Of a stretch of 64,000 nucleotides of DNA, positions 54,637 to 64,000 are shown piece by piece; within the stretch, counting starts at the first letter, position 1; each line of letters opens with the position of its first letter. This DNA comes from Pseudomonas kermanshahensis (GTDB lineage: Bacteria; Pseudomonadota; Gammaproteobacteria; Pseudomonadales; Pseudomonadaceae), in assembly GCF_014269205.2 (NCBI RefSeq), contig NZ_JABWRY020000001.1, positions 2,356,001 through 2,420,000 of the forward strand, in the 5' to 3' direction. The notes under the pieces were generated by a model, which made no database searches, was not told where the DNA came from, and saw only the letters and a program-made list of their open reading frames with translations. The translations under genes were made by a program, and so were the position numbers.

Positions 54637-57048
54637 TCAGAAGTTGTAGGTGACGCGCCCGAAGTAGTAACCGCCGGTGAAGCCGTACGGCGAATAAGCC
54701 CCGTAGCCCTTGACCATGGTCTTGCTGCTGGGGGCTTGGCGTTCGGGATACACGTCGAACAGGTTGCGCGCGCCGATGGCCAATTCAAGGTCTTTGGTCA
54801 ATTGGTAGCCAAGGTCAAGGTCGGTGATCCAGCGAGCCTTGTATTCTCGGTCCAGCGAGCGATCGTTGGCGGCATTCACCTCACGCCACGCGCCGTAACG
54901 GGTCAGCCCCAGGTTGACGCGATAGCGGTCCCAGCGCCAGTTGGCACCGAGTATCAGCTTGGTGTGCGGCTGAACGTCGGTGAGGAAGTTGCGCGCCTCC
55001 CGGTTCATCAGTTCATAGGGCGTGCCCAGGATGTTCACGCTCTGCTTGTAGTCGAGGATCTCAGTGTCGTTCCAGTTGAACGCGGCCGTCCACTTTAGCG
55101 AGCCGGCGCCGCCTAGGTCCTGGTCGTAGCTGCCCACCACGTCCAGCCCCTTGGTGCGGGTGTCGGCGCCGTTGGTGAAATAGCGGCCGCCAGAGGTCGA
55201 GTCGATGCCGCTGGCTAGCAGGGTATCCGTCACCTCTGGGCCGAGCAGGGTGCCGGTCAGGGTGATTCGGTCGCGCACGTTGATCAGGTAGGCATCGGCG
55301 GTGAACGCCAGCCGCTCGCTGGGCTGCCAGGTCAGGCCGAGGCTGTAGTTGGCCGATTTTTCCGGTTTGAGCGCCTCGGCCCCCAGCGCCTGAGCCGCTG
55401 CGCTGTCCACGGGTAGCACGCCGTAGTTGATCGACTGATATACCCCGTTCACCACACCGTAGGTAGTCGAGCGGGCACTGAACAGGCTGTTGGCCAAGGA
55501 AGGCGCACGGAAACCGTTGCTAACCGTGGCCCGCAGGGCCAGTTCGGGAGTGAATTCGTAGCGCGTGGTCAGCTTGCCACTGCGGGTGGCGCCGATGCCG
55601 CGGTCGTAGTGTTCGTAGCGCACGGCGGCGCCCCAGTACCACTGCGGCAGTGGGTGGAAGCCAACGTCCAGGTAGCCTGCATAGCTGTTGCGGCTGGCGC
55701 TGGTGGCCTCGGCTGGGGAGATACCATTGGTGACCTGCGCGCCGGAGGCCGCGCAGTTGCCGGGGCTGGCGCAATAACCGCCATCGGCCCAGCTGGCCCA
55801 GTCGCCAGCCTTGACCTGGTAGGTGTCGCGGCGCTGCTCCAGCCCCCAGGACACGTCCAGGGGCTTGCCGAGACCGATGTCGAAGGTGCGGTGCAAGTCG
55901 AGGTTGCTGGTCAGTTGCGAGGCGATCCACGTACCCGATTCGAAATGGTTCGGCGTGGCTTCGCCCAAGGACGGGTTCTGGTTGTTCCAGGTGCCTTGTT
56001 CGGCCTCGTTTCGGCCATAGGTGCTGGACAAGTCCCAGTCCCACTCGCCGACCAGGCCCTTGGCGCCGAGGGCGGCCTGGTAGTCGTGTTCTTCGATGTA
56101 CCAGGTGGGCGTATAGCCGGCCGGGTAGCCATTAGGGCCGGTGGTAATGGTGTTGACGATGGTCGGCAGGCGGAAGTTCTGGCCTTGCTCGGCCTTACGG
56201 TAGGACCAGGTGCTGAACGAGTACAGGCTGAGCTCGTCGTTGACCGGCAGTTCTGCGTTATAGCCCAAGGTCAGCAGGTTGATCTTGGGGGTACCGTAGC
56301 CGCCGTAGGTGACCTTGCCAGCACGGTCGAACGCTTCGGCCTGGCTGTAGCCATTGGCGCTGGCCTTGTTGTCGTCGTTCTGGCTGCGCGCATCTAGGGC
56401 AAGTTGCAAGATGCCGTCGCGGCCGAGTTCGAAGCCTTTGTTCAGGCTTTGTTGAACGGTTTGCTTCTTGCCGTCGTAGCCTTGCCCTGCGGTGGTCACC
56501 GCTGTACCGCTGGCATCGGCTTTGAGGATCACGTTGATCACTCCGGCAATGGCGTCCGAGCCATACTGGGCGGCGGCTCCGTCACGCAGCACTTCAACGT
56601 GATCGATTGCACTGATCGGAATCAGATCGAGGTCGCTGGGTGCGGCGCCGGCATTGATACCGCTGATATTCAAGGTGGCACTGGTGTGGCGGCGCTTGCC
56701 GTTGACCAACACCAGCACCTGGGCCGCATTGAGCCCACGCAAGCTCGGTGCGCGGGCCATGCCGCTGGCGTCCCAGCCGGTCTTTTCCGGCAGGGTCAGC
56801 GACGGCACGCTGGCATTCAGGGCTTCCATCAGGCCGGGCTTGCCGGTCTCTTGCAATTGCTTGGCGCTGATCACGTCGATGGGCACGGGGCTGGAGGTGA
56901 TGGTGCGTTTTTCCGCACTGCGGTTGCCGGTGACGATCACCGTGCCCAATGCCGAGGCGGCGGGTTCGCTGGCGAGGGCGGTGGCGCTGTTGAGCCCTGC
57001 GAGCAGGGCAACGGGGAGCAGCGAGGCGGTGGTCAAAGGTTGCTTCAT
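54637..57048 (-). CDS. TonB-dependent outer-membrane receptor
   Basis: The 803-residue receptor has a signal peptide (about 1-27), a plug domain (about 45-170; IPISAIDHVEVLRDGAAAQYGSDAIAGVINVI) and a C-terminal 22-strand barrel ending in Phe (GRVTYNF). ATG 57048 has AAGGA ahead. The plug resembles the group of receptors for non-siderophore nutrients more than ferri-siderophore receptors, but this is only impression. Although the cobalamin riboswitch is next to it, that switch reads the other way from this gene's end, so BtuB is not implied. It is the third gene of an operon with an exported amine oxidase and a secreted RidA protein. Confidence 0.9.
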   Translation of the reverse strand: MKQPLTTASLLPVALLAGLNSATALASEPAASALGTVIVTGNRSAEKRTITSSPVPIDVISAKQLQETGKPGLMEALNASVPSLTLPEKTGWDASGMARAPSLRGLNAAQVLVLVNGKRRHTSATLNISGINAGAAPSDLDLIPISAIDHVEVLRDGAAAQYGSDAIAGVINVILKADASGTAVTTAGQGYDGKKQTVQQSLNKGFELGRDGILQLALDARSQNDDNKASANGYSQAEAFDRAGKVTYGGYGTPKINLLTLGYNAELPVNDELSLYSFSTWSYRKAEQGQNFRLPTIVNTITTGPNGYPAGYTPTWYIEEHDYQAALGAKGLVGEWDWDLSSTYGRNEAEQGTWNNQNPSLGEATPNHFESGTWIASQLTSNLDLHRTFDIGLGKPLDVSWGLEQRRDTYQVKAGDWASWADGGYCASPGNCAASGAQVTNGISPAEATSASRNSYAGYLDVGFHPLPQWYWGAAVRYEHYDRGIGATRSGKLTTRYEFTPELALRATVSNGFRAPSLANSLFSARSTTYGVVNGVYQSINYGVLPVDSAAAQALGAEALKPEKSANYSLGLTWQPSERLAFTADAYLINVRDRITLTGTLLGPEVTDTLLASGIDSTSGGRYFTNGADTRTKGLDVVGSYDQDLGGAGSLKWTAAFNWNDTEILDYKQSVNILGTPYELMNREARNFLTDVQPHTKLILGANWRWDRYRVNLGLTRYGAWREVNAANDRSLDREYKARWITDLDLGYQLTKDLELAIGARNLFDVYPERQAPSSKTMVKGYGAYSPYGFTGGYYFGRVTYNF

Positions 57049-57081
57049 GCACAAAATTCCTTAACTGACGGCATGGCGCAC

Positions 57082-57576
57082 TCAGGGCGCCTTGGCCGCG
57101 ATCGCTTCGATTTCCACCAGGGCACCAGGCAATGGCAGGGCCACGACCTGGATCGCGGTTCGGGTTGGTTTGCGCGGCTGCTCGGCAGTGGCGAAAAACT
57201 CGGTGTACGCCGCCTGCAGGCCATCGAAGTCAAGGTGGCCGCCTTTGTCGGGGTCGCCCACCAGAAACACCCGCAGTTGCACGATGTCGCCCAGGTCCAG
57301 CGCTTGGCTGCGCAGGGCCGTGCGTAGCTTGTTGAGTACCGAGCGTGTCTGGGTCTCGGTATTGCCGAAGGCGGCACTGCTGCCCTTGATCGCGTTCGGG
57401 TCGGCGATGTCCGGCAGGGTGCCACTGACGAATGTCAGGTGGCTGCCAGCGGGCACGGTCACCAGTTGCGAGATGGGGAAGCTCGAGCCTGGCGGGTCGA
57501 TGCGTTTGATGCCTTCGGCCTTGGCGTTGAGGGTCAGGGCCATGAGTACTCCGGCTAGCAGAAGAAGACGTGGCAT
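57082..57576 (-). CDS. Secreted RidA-like (Rid family) protein
   Basis: The 164-residue protein has a signal peptide (MPRLLLLAGVLMALTLNAKA, residues 1-20), then a YjgF/RidA domain with VSGTLPDIAD, TRSVLNKLRTALRSQALDLGDIVQLRVFL and the active-site arginine in PTRTAIQVVALPLPGALVEIEAIA. Ordinary RidA is cytoplasmic and hydrolyses reactive enamines and imines to ketones plus ammonia. An exported one next to an exported amine oxidase suggests that it clears the imine product in the periplasm. It lies 21 bases after the oxidase gene and 33 before the receptor gene. Confidence 0.85.
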   Translation of the reverse strand: MPRLLLLAGVLMALTLNAKAEGIKRIDPPGSSFPISQLVTVPAGSHLTFVSGTLPDIADPNAIKGSSAAFGNTETQTRSVLNKLRTALRSQALDLGDIVQLRVFLVGDPDKGGHLDFDGLQAAYTEFFATAEQPRKPTRTAIQVVALPLPGALVEIEAIAAKAP

Positions 57577-57597
57577 GGTCTGGGTTCCTTGTGTGGT

Positions 57598-59160
57598 TCA
57601 GGCCGCAACGCCGTGAGAGGTTTGGCTGGCGTGATGGGCGATGAGGCCGACCACACGCCGCGCCGATTCGGCTGCGCTGTTCTGCCAGATGCCAACGCCG
57701 CCATGGGCCAGGGCATCACTGGCGAGCCAGGTGCGGCCTTGCGGTTGGTTGAGGATGTCGTAACCGGGCTGGGCGACTTCGTCGTGGACGATCCACGGGC
57801 TTTCGCTGAACGGGATCTTCGACCAGTTCACCGCCAGCGGACGCCTGAGTTTGTGGCTGTGGCCAGGGTGCAGTGACTCGACTGCCTGGCGCGAGGAGGC
57901 GATCTGCGCCTGCAAGCCTTTGCCGGCGAACTGTTGCGCGACCTCGCCCGTGTTGTAGGTGGCGACCAGTACGCCCTGTTCGCTGTTAAGCCGGTCGCTG
58001 GGGTACCACAGGGTGCGAGCCTCGTGGTTGATGTAGGAGAGGCCGCCGTAAATCTGGAAGTCAGTCTCCCAGAAGCGCGGCGATTGCCAGGCCACCTTGT
58101 TGGCCTTGTCACCCTCGGCCAGGCCGATGGCCTTGCGGAAGTCGGCGCTGAAGTTGGTGTCCAGACGCGCGAGCAGCGGCAAGGGCAGGGTGACGATCGC
58201 GTAGTCGGCAGTTTCGACGTGTTGCCGGCCGTTCTTGCGGTCGCGCCAAACCACACGGCTGCCTTGCTCGCCGGTCTGCACGCTAAGTACTTCGGCGCCC
58301 AGTTGCACGCTGTCCTTGACCTGGCGATAGAACGCCTTGGGGATCTGGTCCATGCCACCGACCGGCTGGAACATGGTGGAAGAGAATTCGGGGATTTCGT
58401 CGAACACCAGGGGCAACAGCAGGTTGCTGTCCAACAGTTGCTCCAGGGGCAGCGGCTGGCGCTGTATGGGCGTCTGGTCGCCGGCACCGGCGAAGCGGGT
58501 GTAGCCCGAGCGTACCGAGCCCCGGTACTGCTGCTGGGGGTCCAGGTCGCCATAGACCTTCAGAAAGTCCAGCAGTGCCTTGCGCTGAGGGGCGCTGAGG
58601 TCCTGGTCGAGGCTGTTGCGGCTGACACTGCGGGCCAGCAGCTCGCTGAAGTGGCCGCGGGTGTCGTTGACGGCCTGGCGCAACAGCAGCGGTGGTCGGT
58701 TGAGGTCTGGTTGGGCGAGTGCGTTGCGGCTGCTGTTGACCAGCACCTGCAGTTCGACGCCCAGTTCGCGGCAATAGCCGAGGATGGTCAGGTGGTGGCT
58801 GGGCAGGCGTGCAGCACCGGCGTTGAAGAACAGGCCCGTGTCGAATTCAACGGTTTGGCGGGAACCGTCGTTGTGCTCGATCGAGTCGCCATTACGCAGC
58901 GTCCATACCCGGCCACCGACGCGCTCGCGGGCCTCCAGGACTTTCACGTTGAAACCGGCCTTGCGCAGCTCATAGGCCGATACCAGGCCGGAAATACCGG
59001 CGCCGACAATGACCACGGTTTTGCCATTACCGCCGTTGGTGGCCAGTTGCAGGGGCTGGAAGGTGCTAGCGAGGGCGTTTTGCCCGAGCATACCCAGGGT
59101 TGCCGAATAGCCGCCGAGGGCGGCGAGGCGGGTGATCAGGTCTCTGCGGGACAATCCCAT
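57598..59160 (-). CDS. Tat-exported flavin amine oxidase
   Basis: The 520-residue enzyme starts [17 protein letters not shown] with a twin-arginine signal. The FAD-binding fold follows ([21 protein letters not shown] near residue 50, [11 protein letters not shown] near 78) and the C-terminal FAD motif is at about 490-505 ([20 protein letters not shown]). It belongs to the monoamine oxidase/L-amino acid oxidase family and should oxidise an amine or amino acid to the imine with release of hydrogen peroxide in the periplasm. GGAG precedes the ATG. It is the first gene of the oxidase-RidA-receptor operon. Confidence 0.87.
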   Translation of the reverse strand: MGLSRRDLITRLAALGGYSATLGMLGQNALASTFQPLQLATNGGNGKTVVIVGAGISGLVSAYELRKAGFNVKVLEARERVGGRVWTLRNGDSIEHNDGSRQTVEFDTGLFFNAGAARLPSHHLTILGYCRELGVELQVLVNSSRNALAQPDLNRPPLLLRQAVNDTRGHFSELLARSVSRNSLDQDLSAPQRKALLDFLKVYGDLDPQQQYRGSVRSGYTRFAGAGDQTPIQRQPLPLEQLLDSNLLLPLVFDEIPEFSSTMFQPVGGMDQIPKAFYRQVKDSVQLGAEVLSVQTGEQGSRVVWRDRKNGRQHVETADYAIVTLPLPLLARLDTNFSADFRKAIGLAEGDKANKVAWQSPRFWETDFQIYGGLSYINHEARTLWYPSDRLNSEQGVLVATYNTGEVAQQFAGKGLQAQIASSRQAVESLHPGHSHKLRRPLAVNWSKIPFSESPWIVHDEVAQPGYDILNQPQGRTWLASDALAHGGVGIWQNSAAESARRVVGLIAHHASQTSHGVAA

Positions 59161-59234
59161 GTCACGGTCTCCGAAAGGGCGATTCGGATGTGTGCAGCAG
59201 GTCAGTCGGGCCCATGACGCAGCCCGACGGTTGG

Positions 59235-59250
59235 CACAAATCCATTTGTG
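59235..59250. promoter_or_regulatory. Perfect palindrome ahead of the amine oxidase operon
   Basis: CACAAAT and ATTTGTG flank a CC spacer, about 80 bases upstream of the oxidase start. A perfect 7+7 dyad in that position suggests an operator. No regulator gene is in the cluster. Confidence 0.45.
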
Positions 59251-59273
59251 GTGCATGTCTGAGGTGTTGCAGG

Positions 59274-59307
59274 GCCGGTGAGATCGGCGACGCTCGGTCT
59301 CACCGGC
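59274..59307 (-). terminator. Hairpin after the SsuD-like monooxygenase gene
   Basis: GCCGGTGAGA pairs perfectly with TCTCACCGGC around a 14-base loop, just beyond the stop of the gene at 59328. There is no T-tract on the minus strand, so it may be a stabilising hairpin rather than an intrinsic terminator. Confidence 0.5.
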
Positions 59308-59327
59308 ATTAGAGGCATCAAGGTGTA

Positions 59328-60428
59328 CTAAGCCGTCCGCGCGCTACGCCCAGCCTCCCGCTGCGCCACCAACCCGCGAATCCGCGGAATCAGTTCCTGG
59401 CCATACTCCACCGCATCGCGCAACTGATCGAACCCGCGGAACAGGAAGGTGCTAACCCCCAGTTCGTAGTACGCCAGCGCGGCCTCAGCCACCTGGTCCG
59501 CCGTCCCTACCAGCGACGTCGAGTTGCCCGCACCGCCGCCCAACGCGGCAATCTCGGTCCACAGCCGGGTGTCATGCACCTTGCGCTGGCTGGCCAACTG
59601 CACCAGGCGCTCTGAGCCGGCGTTGCTCTTGCCGAAGTTCTTTTCGCGGCGGTTGCCCTGGCGGATGCCGATGCGCGTCTGGGCATCGGCCAGAATGCGC
59701 TCGGCACGGTCCCAGGCTTGCTCCTCGGTAGCCCCCAGGATCGGCCGCAGCGACAGGCTGAAGCGGATGTGCTTTTCACGCCCATAACGGGCTGCAGCCT
59801 TGCGCACCTTGGCAATACGCTCGCGTACCTGCTCCAGCGGTTCGCCCCACATCATGTACACATCGGCATGCTTGGCGGCCACTTCGACGGCTGCATCCGA
59901 AGCACCGGAGAAGTAGATGGGCAGCTGCTGCACGGGCTTGACCAGGGTCAGGTTGTCTTCGACGCGGTAATGCGTGCCTTCATGGTCGAACGGTTCGGTG
60001 CGGGTCCAGGTGTCGCGCAGCACCTGCAGGTACTCGTCGGTACGGGCATAGCGGGCGTCCTTGTCGAGGAAGTCGCCGTCGCGCTGCAGGTCGCCGCTGT
60101 CGCCGCCGGTGATGACGTTGATCGAGGCGCGACCACGGCTCAACTGGTCAAGGGTGGCGAACTGGCGAGCGGCGAAGGTAGGGGCCTGAAAGCCCGGGCG
60201 GTGCGCGACCAGCAGGCCGATGCGCTCGGTCAATGCGGCGACGTAGCTGGCCAGGATCAGCGAGTCGGGTGCGCTGGTGTTGACCGCCAGCAGCGCCTTG
60301 TCGAAGCCGCCGTACTCCTGGGCCTGGGAAAATGCCTTGATGAAGTCAAGGTCGACCAGCGGGCCACGTGGTGCCTGTGATTCGCTACCTTCCTGGGGGC
60401 CGATGAGGCCAATGAATTCGAGGCTCAT
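59328..60428 (-). CDS. LLM flavin monooxygenase (alkanesulfonate monooxygenase SsuD type)
   Basis: This 366-residue FMNH2-dependent oxygenase has SsuD-family motifs: [56 protein letters not shown] and the C-terminal [21 protein letters not shown] with [18 protein letters not shown]. Such enzymes split C-S bonds of sulfonates to give aldehyde and sulfite. AGGAG precedes the ATG. It follows the DszA/NtaA-type gene by 27 bases, and a flavin reductase gene is not in view. Confidence 0.9.
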   Translation of the reverse strand: MSLEFIGLIGPQEGSESQAPRGPLVDLDFIKAFSQAQEYGGFDKALLAVNTSAPDSLILASYVAALTERIGLLVAHRPGFQAPTFAARQFATLDQLSRGRASINVITGGDSGDLQRDGDFLDKDARYARTDEYLQVLRDTWTRTEPFDHEGTHYRVEDNLTLVKPVQQLPIYFSGASDAAVEVAAKHADVYMMWGEPLEQVRERIAKVRKAAARYGREKHIRFSLSLRPILGATEEQAWDRAERILADAQTRIGIRQGNRREKNFGKSNAGSERLVQLASQRKVHDTRLWTEIAALGGGAGNSTSLVGTADQVAEAALAYYELGVSTFLFRGFDQLRDAVEYGQELIPRIRGLVAQREAGRSARTA

Positions 60429-60455
60429 GGAACAGAACTCCTTGTTGGGGTGGGC

Positions 60456-61790
60456 TCAGGCAACGGCCGGCTGGGTGCGACGCTGGGTGTTGCGGTTTTC
60501 CGGCACGCTGAGGCCGAAGTTGTCACGCAGGGTGGTGCCGGTGTACGCGCTGCGCACCAGGCCACGGGCCTGCAGCAGCGGCACCACCTGCTCGGTGAAG
60601 GACTGCAGGCCGTCGGGGAGCAGCGCGTTGATGATGAAACCGTCGGCGGCGCCCTGTTCGAACCAGTGCTGCAGGGCATCGGCCACCTGTGCCGGGGTGC
60701 CGACGAAGTCGCGGCGGGGGCGCGAGAAGCGCAGCGCCAATTCGCGCAGGGTCAGGCCTTCGTCGCGGGCCAGTTGCTTGAGCTGGTCCGAGGTGCCCTT
60801 GTGGCTGTCGTTGCCTAAAGTGCCGAGGTCGGGGAAGGGCGCGTCCAGGTCATGCTGGCTGAAGTCGTAGTCGTTGAACGGGCGGCCAAGGGCAACCAGT
60901 GCGTCCTCGATGCTCACCAGGTCCACGGCCTGCTGGTAGCGCTGCTCGACTTCCTCGGCGTCACGGCCAACGATAGGGCGGATGCCGGGCAGGATGAACA
61001 GCGCGTCGGGGTTGCGACCATGGCGTGAGGCGCGTTGCTTGAGGTCTTGGTAATAGGCATGGGCGTCGTCGAACGACTCGGGGCTGACGAAGAGGGCGTC
61101 GGCGTTCTGTGCCGCGAAATTGCGACCTTCTTCTGACACGCCCGCCTGGAAGATCAGTGGTTGGCCCTGCGGTGAACGTTGGATGTTCAGCGGGCCCTTG
61201 ACCTTGAAGAACTCGCCCTGGTGGCCCAAGGTGTGCAGCTTGGCCGGGTCGAAGAATTGCCCGCTTTGTTTGTCACGGGTGAAGGCGTCGTCTTCCCACG
61301 AGTCCCACAAGCCCTTGACCACGTCCACGTGCTCGCGAGCGATTCTGTAGCGCACAGCATGGGGCGGGTGTTCGGCCTTGCCGAAATTGTCGGCTGTACC
61401 GGAAAGCCACGAAGTGACCACGTTCCAGCCGGCGCGCCCGCCGCTGATCAGGTCCAGCGAGGCGAACTGGCGCGCCACCTGGAACGGCTCGGTGTAGCTG
61501 ACGGTGACCGTGGCCACCAGGCCGATGTGCTCGGTCACTGCAGCCAACGCCGAGAGGATGGTCAGCGGCTCGAAACGGTTGAGGTAGTGAGGGCTGGAGC
61601 GGGCGTGGATGTGCAGGCTGTCGGCGATGAAGGCGAAGTCGAACTTCGCTGCCTCGGCCAACTTCGCCTGCTGTTTGTAGAAACCAAAATTAACGCTGGC
61701 ATCGGCAAGCGCCTGAGGGTGGCGCCATTCGCCCCAGCCGTGGCCGACGCCATGGATCATGGCGCCCAGGCGGATCTGTCGTTTGCTCAT
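60456..61790 (-). CDS. LLM flavin monooxygenase (NtaA/SnaA/DszA type)
   Basis: The 444-residue oxygenase starts MSKRQIRLGAMIHGVGHGWGEWRHP and carries the subgroup blocks FIADSLHIHARSSPHYLNRFEPLTILSAL, GGRAGWNVVTSWLSGTADNFG and GPLNIQRSPQGQPLIFQAGVSEEG. It is related to the enzyme at 34126-35433 but differs in the N-terminal loop and lacks the extra binding protein nearby. It is the first gene of a two-oxygenase operon. The in-frame start 15 codons upstream has no family homology. Confidence 0.9.
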   Translation of the reverse strand: MSKRQIRLGAMIHGVGHGWGEWRHPQALADASVNFGFYKQQAKLAEAAKFDFAFIADSLHIHARSSPHYLNRFEPLTILSALAAVTEHIGLVATVTVSYTEPFQVARQFASLDLISGGRAGWNVVTSWLSGTADNFGKAEHPPHAVRYRIAREHVDVVKGLWDSWEDDAFTRDKQSGQFFDPAKLHTLGHQGEFFKVKGPLNIQRSPQGQPLIFQAGVSEEGRNFAAQNADALFVSPESFDDAHAYYQDLKQRASRHGRNPDALFILPGIRPIVGRDAEEVEQRYQQAVDLVSIEDALVALGRPFNDYDFSQHDLDAPFPDLGTLGNDSHKGTSDQLKQLARDEGLTLRELALRFSRPRRDFVGTPAQVADALQHWFEQGAADGFIINALLPDGLQSFTEQVVPLLQARGLVRSAYTGTTLRDNFGLSVPENRNTQRRTQPAVA

Positions 61791-62035
61791 GGGAATACCT
61801 GTGGGTTGTGCTGCAAATGGAATCGATACCGCCATGCGTCACCGCGCGCGGGGGCGCCGGTGAAGCAGGGTGGGTGATAGGGAAGGGTCATGCGTGCAAG
61901 GCTCCTGGCGTGGTCGTGGTGGACGGCCTCCGCCAGGAATGGGGTCGGTCTGGAGTGACCTTAGCGGGTATGGGGTGAGGTTGTGAAAGGCTTTGTGGTT
62001 CTATGCTAATTATGTTTTTTAGTTATTTACTGATC

Positions 62036-62049
62036 TTGCATAAATGCAA
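62036..62049. promoter_or_regulatory. Perfect palindrome in the AT-rich gap
   Basis: TTGCAT and ATGCAA flank AA. The site lies in a strongly AT-rich gap of 281 bases between the ABC ATPase end and the first monooxygenase start, where a promoter for the oxygenases is expected. Its TGCA halves recall the dyad at 32822-32836 in the other sulfur locus. Confidence 0.35.
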
Positions 62050-62071
62050 ATAAATAATATTGAGTCATGAC

Positions 62072-63688
62072 TTATGCGGCGGCTTTGTGCCCAGGGATGG
62101 CCGCGATCAGTTCACGGGTATAGTCACTCGTTGGCCGATCGAACACCTCGTCTACCGTACCTTGCTCCACCACCTGCCCTTGGCGCAGCACCAGTACGTG
62201 GTCCGCCATGCTCGCCACCACTGCCAGGTCATGGGACACCAGCACATAGGCGATCCCCAGTTCGCGTTGCAATTCATCCAGCAGCGCCAGGATCTGCGCC
62301 TGCACCGAGACATCCAGTGCACTGACCGGCTCGTCGAGCAACAGCAACTCGGGTTGCAGGGCCAATGCCCGGGCAATGGCCACGCGCTGGCGCTGGCCAC
62401 CGGACAGCTCGCGGGGCAGGCGGTCCAGGTAGCTGACGGGCAGGTGCACGCGTTCGATCAGCTCACGGGCCGCCTGTTCCAGCGCGGGGCCTTTGAGCAG
62501 GCCGAACGACACCAGGGGCTCGACGATGCTGTCGAACACCGTGAAACGGGGGTCAAGGGCCGCGAACGGGTTTTGCTGGACCAGCTGCATGCGCCGGCGC
62601 AAGGGCCGAAACGCCCGCCAGCCAAGGCCGGTAACGTCTACCTGGTCGAACAGAATGCGGCCTTGGCTGGGCGCCTCCAGGCCAAGCGCGATGCGCAGGG
62701 TGGTGCTCTTGCCAGAGCCGGACTCGCCGACGATGGCCAAGGTCTGGCCTGGGTGCACCTGCAGGCTGAGGCCCTGCAGGGCGACGAAGCGGTTGTCCTC
62801 GCCCTTTGTCTTCGGCAACTCGAATGTCTTGCCGATACCCTCCAGGCTCAGGATCGGTTGCGTACCTGGCGTCAATGGCCCTGGTCGCCGGCGATGGGTA
62901 AAGGCGGGCGCTGCCGCAAGCAAGTCACGCGTATAGGGGTGCTGTGGTGCCTGAACGACGAGGCGAGGCGGGCCTTGCTCGACCAGTTCACCCTGTTTCA
63001 TCACCAGCAAGCGGTCGGCGCGGTCGGTGGCCACGCCCAGGTCATGGGTGATGATCAGCAGCGAGATGCCCCGTTCGGCCACCAGCCGTTGCAGGTGATC
63101 GAGGATCTTGCGTTGCACCGTCACGTCCAGCGCGCTGGTGGGTTCGTCAGCGATGATCAGGCGCGGGTTGCCGGCCAGGGCAATGGCGATCAGTACCCGT
63201 TGGCGCATGCCGCCCGACAGTTCGTGCGGGTATTGGCGGGCGCGCAGGGCCGGCTGGTCCAGGCCGACCTGGCCCAGCAGCGCCAGCACATCGGCGTCGA
63301 GGCTGCGGTAGCGGCGGCCGTGGGCCAGGGCCAGTGCTTCGCCGATTTGCTGGCCAACGCGCAGTGTCGGGTTGAGGCTGACCATCGGGTCCTGGGGTAC
63401 CAGGCCGAGGGTACGGCCGCGCAGGTGGCGCTTCTGCCGTTCGCTGGCGTGCGCCACGTCGATGCCATCGACCCACAGTTGGCCGCCATCGACTCGGGCA
63501 GTGCCCGGCAGCAAGCCAAGCAGCGCGTTGGCCAAGGTCGACTTGCCCGAACCGGACTCACCGACGATGGCCACGGTCTCGCCCTGGGCCATGGAGAACG
63601 ACAGGTGTTTGACTGCCTGGGTGGTATGGCCGCCAGCGTGGTAGCTGACGCTGAGGTCGCGCACGGCGATCAGGGGGTGTTGGCTCAT
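62072..63688 (-). CDS. Dipeptide/oligopeptide-type ABC transporter ATPase (DppD-DppF fusion)
   Basis: The 538-residue protein has two complete ATPase domains in one chain. Each has Walker [10 protein letters not shown] and a signature (LSGGMRQRV in the first, LSGGQRQRV in the second) with Walker B ([12 protein letters not shown] and [12 protein letters not shown]). It powers uptake by a DppBC-type permease in the inner membrane. Its ATG overlaps the permease stop by four bases. The fused form is common in Pseudomonas and Rhizobiales for glutathione- or thiol-related importers; the substrate is unknown. Confidence 0.92.
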   Translation of the reverse strand: MSQHPLIAVRDLSVSYHAGGHTTQAVKHLSFSMAQGETVAIVGESGSGKSTLANALLGLLPGTARVDGGQLWVDGIDVAHASERQKRHLRGRTLGLVPQDPMVSLNPTLRVGQQIGEALALAHGRRYRSLDADVLALLGQVGLDQPALRARQYPHELSGGMRQRVLIAIALAGNPRLIIADEPTSALDVTVQRKILDHLQRLVAERGISLLIITHDLGVATDRADRLLVMKQGELVEQGPPRLVVQAPQHPYTRDLLAAAPAFTHRRRPGPLTPGTQPILSLEGIGKTFELPKTKGEDNRFVALQGLSLQVHPGQTLAIVGESGSGKSTTLRIALGLEAPSQGRILFDQVDVTGLGWRAFRPLRRRMQLVQQNPFAALDPRFTVFDSIVEPLVSFGLLKGPALEQAARELIERVHLPVSYLDRLPRELSGGQRQRVAIARALALQPELLLLDEPVSALDVSVQAQILALLDELQRELGIAYVLVSHDLAVVASMADHVLVLRQGQVVEQGTVDEVFDRPTSDYTRELIAAIPGHKAAA

Positions 63689-64000
63689 CGATGGGGCTCC
63701 TCGAAGGTACGGGCGAGATGGTTGAGGCTGAACACCACGGCGACCACGAACAGGCCCGGTAGCAGCGACACCCACGGGGCAGTGATCAGAAAGTGGCGGC
63801 CGTTGGCGATCAGCGTGCCCCATTCTGCTGCCGGGGGCGCCGCGCCAAAGCCGAGGAAGCTCAGGCCGGCGGTGGCCAGGATCGCGGCGCCGAAGTCCAA
63901 CGTGGCAAGCACCGCGACCGGCCCCCAGGCGTTGGGCAGGATGTGCCGCAGCAAGGTGCGGCACCAACTGGCGCCCCCCAGGCGCGCGGCTTCGACATAG
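63685..64000 (-). CDS. ABC transporter permease (DppC type), C-terminal part
   Basis: The frame runs off the right edge, so only about the last 105 residues are present. It contains the EAA loop (YVEAARLGGASWCRTLLRHI, ILPNAWGPV) and the final membrane helices (LATLDFGAAILATAGLSFLGFG and PGLFVVAVVFSLNHLARTF). It is the inner-membrane channel partner of the downstream fused ATPase; the stop overlaps the ATPase start (ATGA). Confidence 0.9.
   Translation of the reverse strand, partial: YVEAARLGGASWCRTLLRHILPNAWGPVAVLATLDFGAAILATAGLSFLGFGAAPPAAEWGTLIANGRHFLITAPWVSLLPGLFVVAVVFSLNHLARTFEEPHR

Noticed and set aside
54370..57048. Assigning the TonB-dependent receptor as BtuB because of the nearby cobalamin riboswitch
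   Set aside because: The riboswitch lies downstream of the receptor gene and reads toward cbtB on the same strand, so it cannot control the receptor; the operon partners point to another substrate.
62060..64000. Open frame of 646 codons on the plus strand
   Set aside because: It is antisense to the fused ABC ATPase, whose motifs on the minus strand are unambiguous.

Overview
The window is high-GC Gammaproteobacterial DNA and looks like a chromosome segment of the Pseudomonas putida group. The reasons are the protein content (DnaE2, HPPD, MexEF-OprN, a gluconate permease/kinase/repressor locus, a CobM-CobE-CbtAB block) and paired inverted copies of the short palindromic repeats typical of that group. 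The gene order resembles what I remember of strain KT2440, but I could not run an alignment. I see no tRNA, rRNA, CRISPR array, insertion sequence, phage or integrase. Both ends cut genes: dnaE2 at the left, an ABC permease at the right.

Layout. 0-8.5 kb: end of dnaE2; an aldo/keto reductase with a LysR regulator; a divergent 3-oxoacid CoA-transferase (two subunits) and short-chain fatty-acid transporter operon; XRE-cupin and AraC regulators; a LysE exporter. 8.7-16 kb: a TerC/CBS membrane protein, RarD, a redox-type CSS-EAL phosphodiesterase, HPPD (tyrosine catabolism), a lone CSS sensor without an EAL domain, and a DJ-1/PfpI protein. 16-30.5 kb: two related hybrid kinases tail to tail, a TPR protein, mexEF-oprN with a MexT-like box, an MFS transporter, a DUF1835 protein and a TPR lipoprotein with an unusual Pro/Cys repeat tail.

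30.5-37.8 kb: a sulfur-flavoured group (four-domain rhodanese with a cysteine-dioxygenase-like cupin, a sulfonate-type binding protein, a flavin monooxygenase), then an orphan GspF-GspG pair and a lytic transglycosylase. 37.9-42.6 kb: two paralogous sensor kinases and one sigma-54-dependent response regulator. A -24/-12 promoter and an upstream perfect palindrome between the two kinases suggest that the second kinase and the regulator are autoregulated. 43-46.3 kb: gluconate permease, gluconokinase and LacI-type repressor, each promoter region carrying an AGCGCT-centred palindrome. 46.4-51.7 kb: a BdlA-like double-PAS chemoreceptor facing a BvgS/BvgA-like phosphorelay.

51.8-54.6 kb: a DUF1272 protein and the cobM-cobE-cbtA-cbtB genes behind a cobalamin riboswitch. 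54.6-64 kb: an apparently undescribed scavenging module. A Tat-exported flavin amine oxidase, a secreted RidA-like protein and a TonB-dependent receptor are packed in one operon; two luciferase-like monooxygenases form the next operon; and a dipeptide-type ABC importer follows. I infer outer-membrane capture, periplasmic oxidation, import and cytoplasmic oxidative cleavage of an amine- or sulfur-containing compound. The substrate is unknown.
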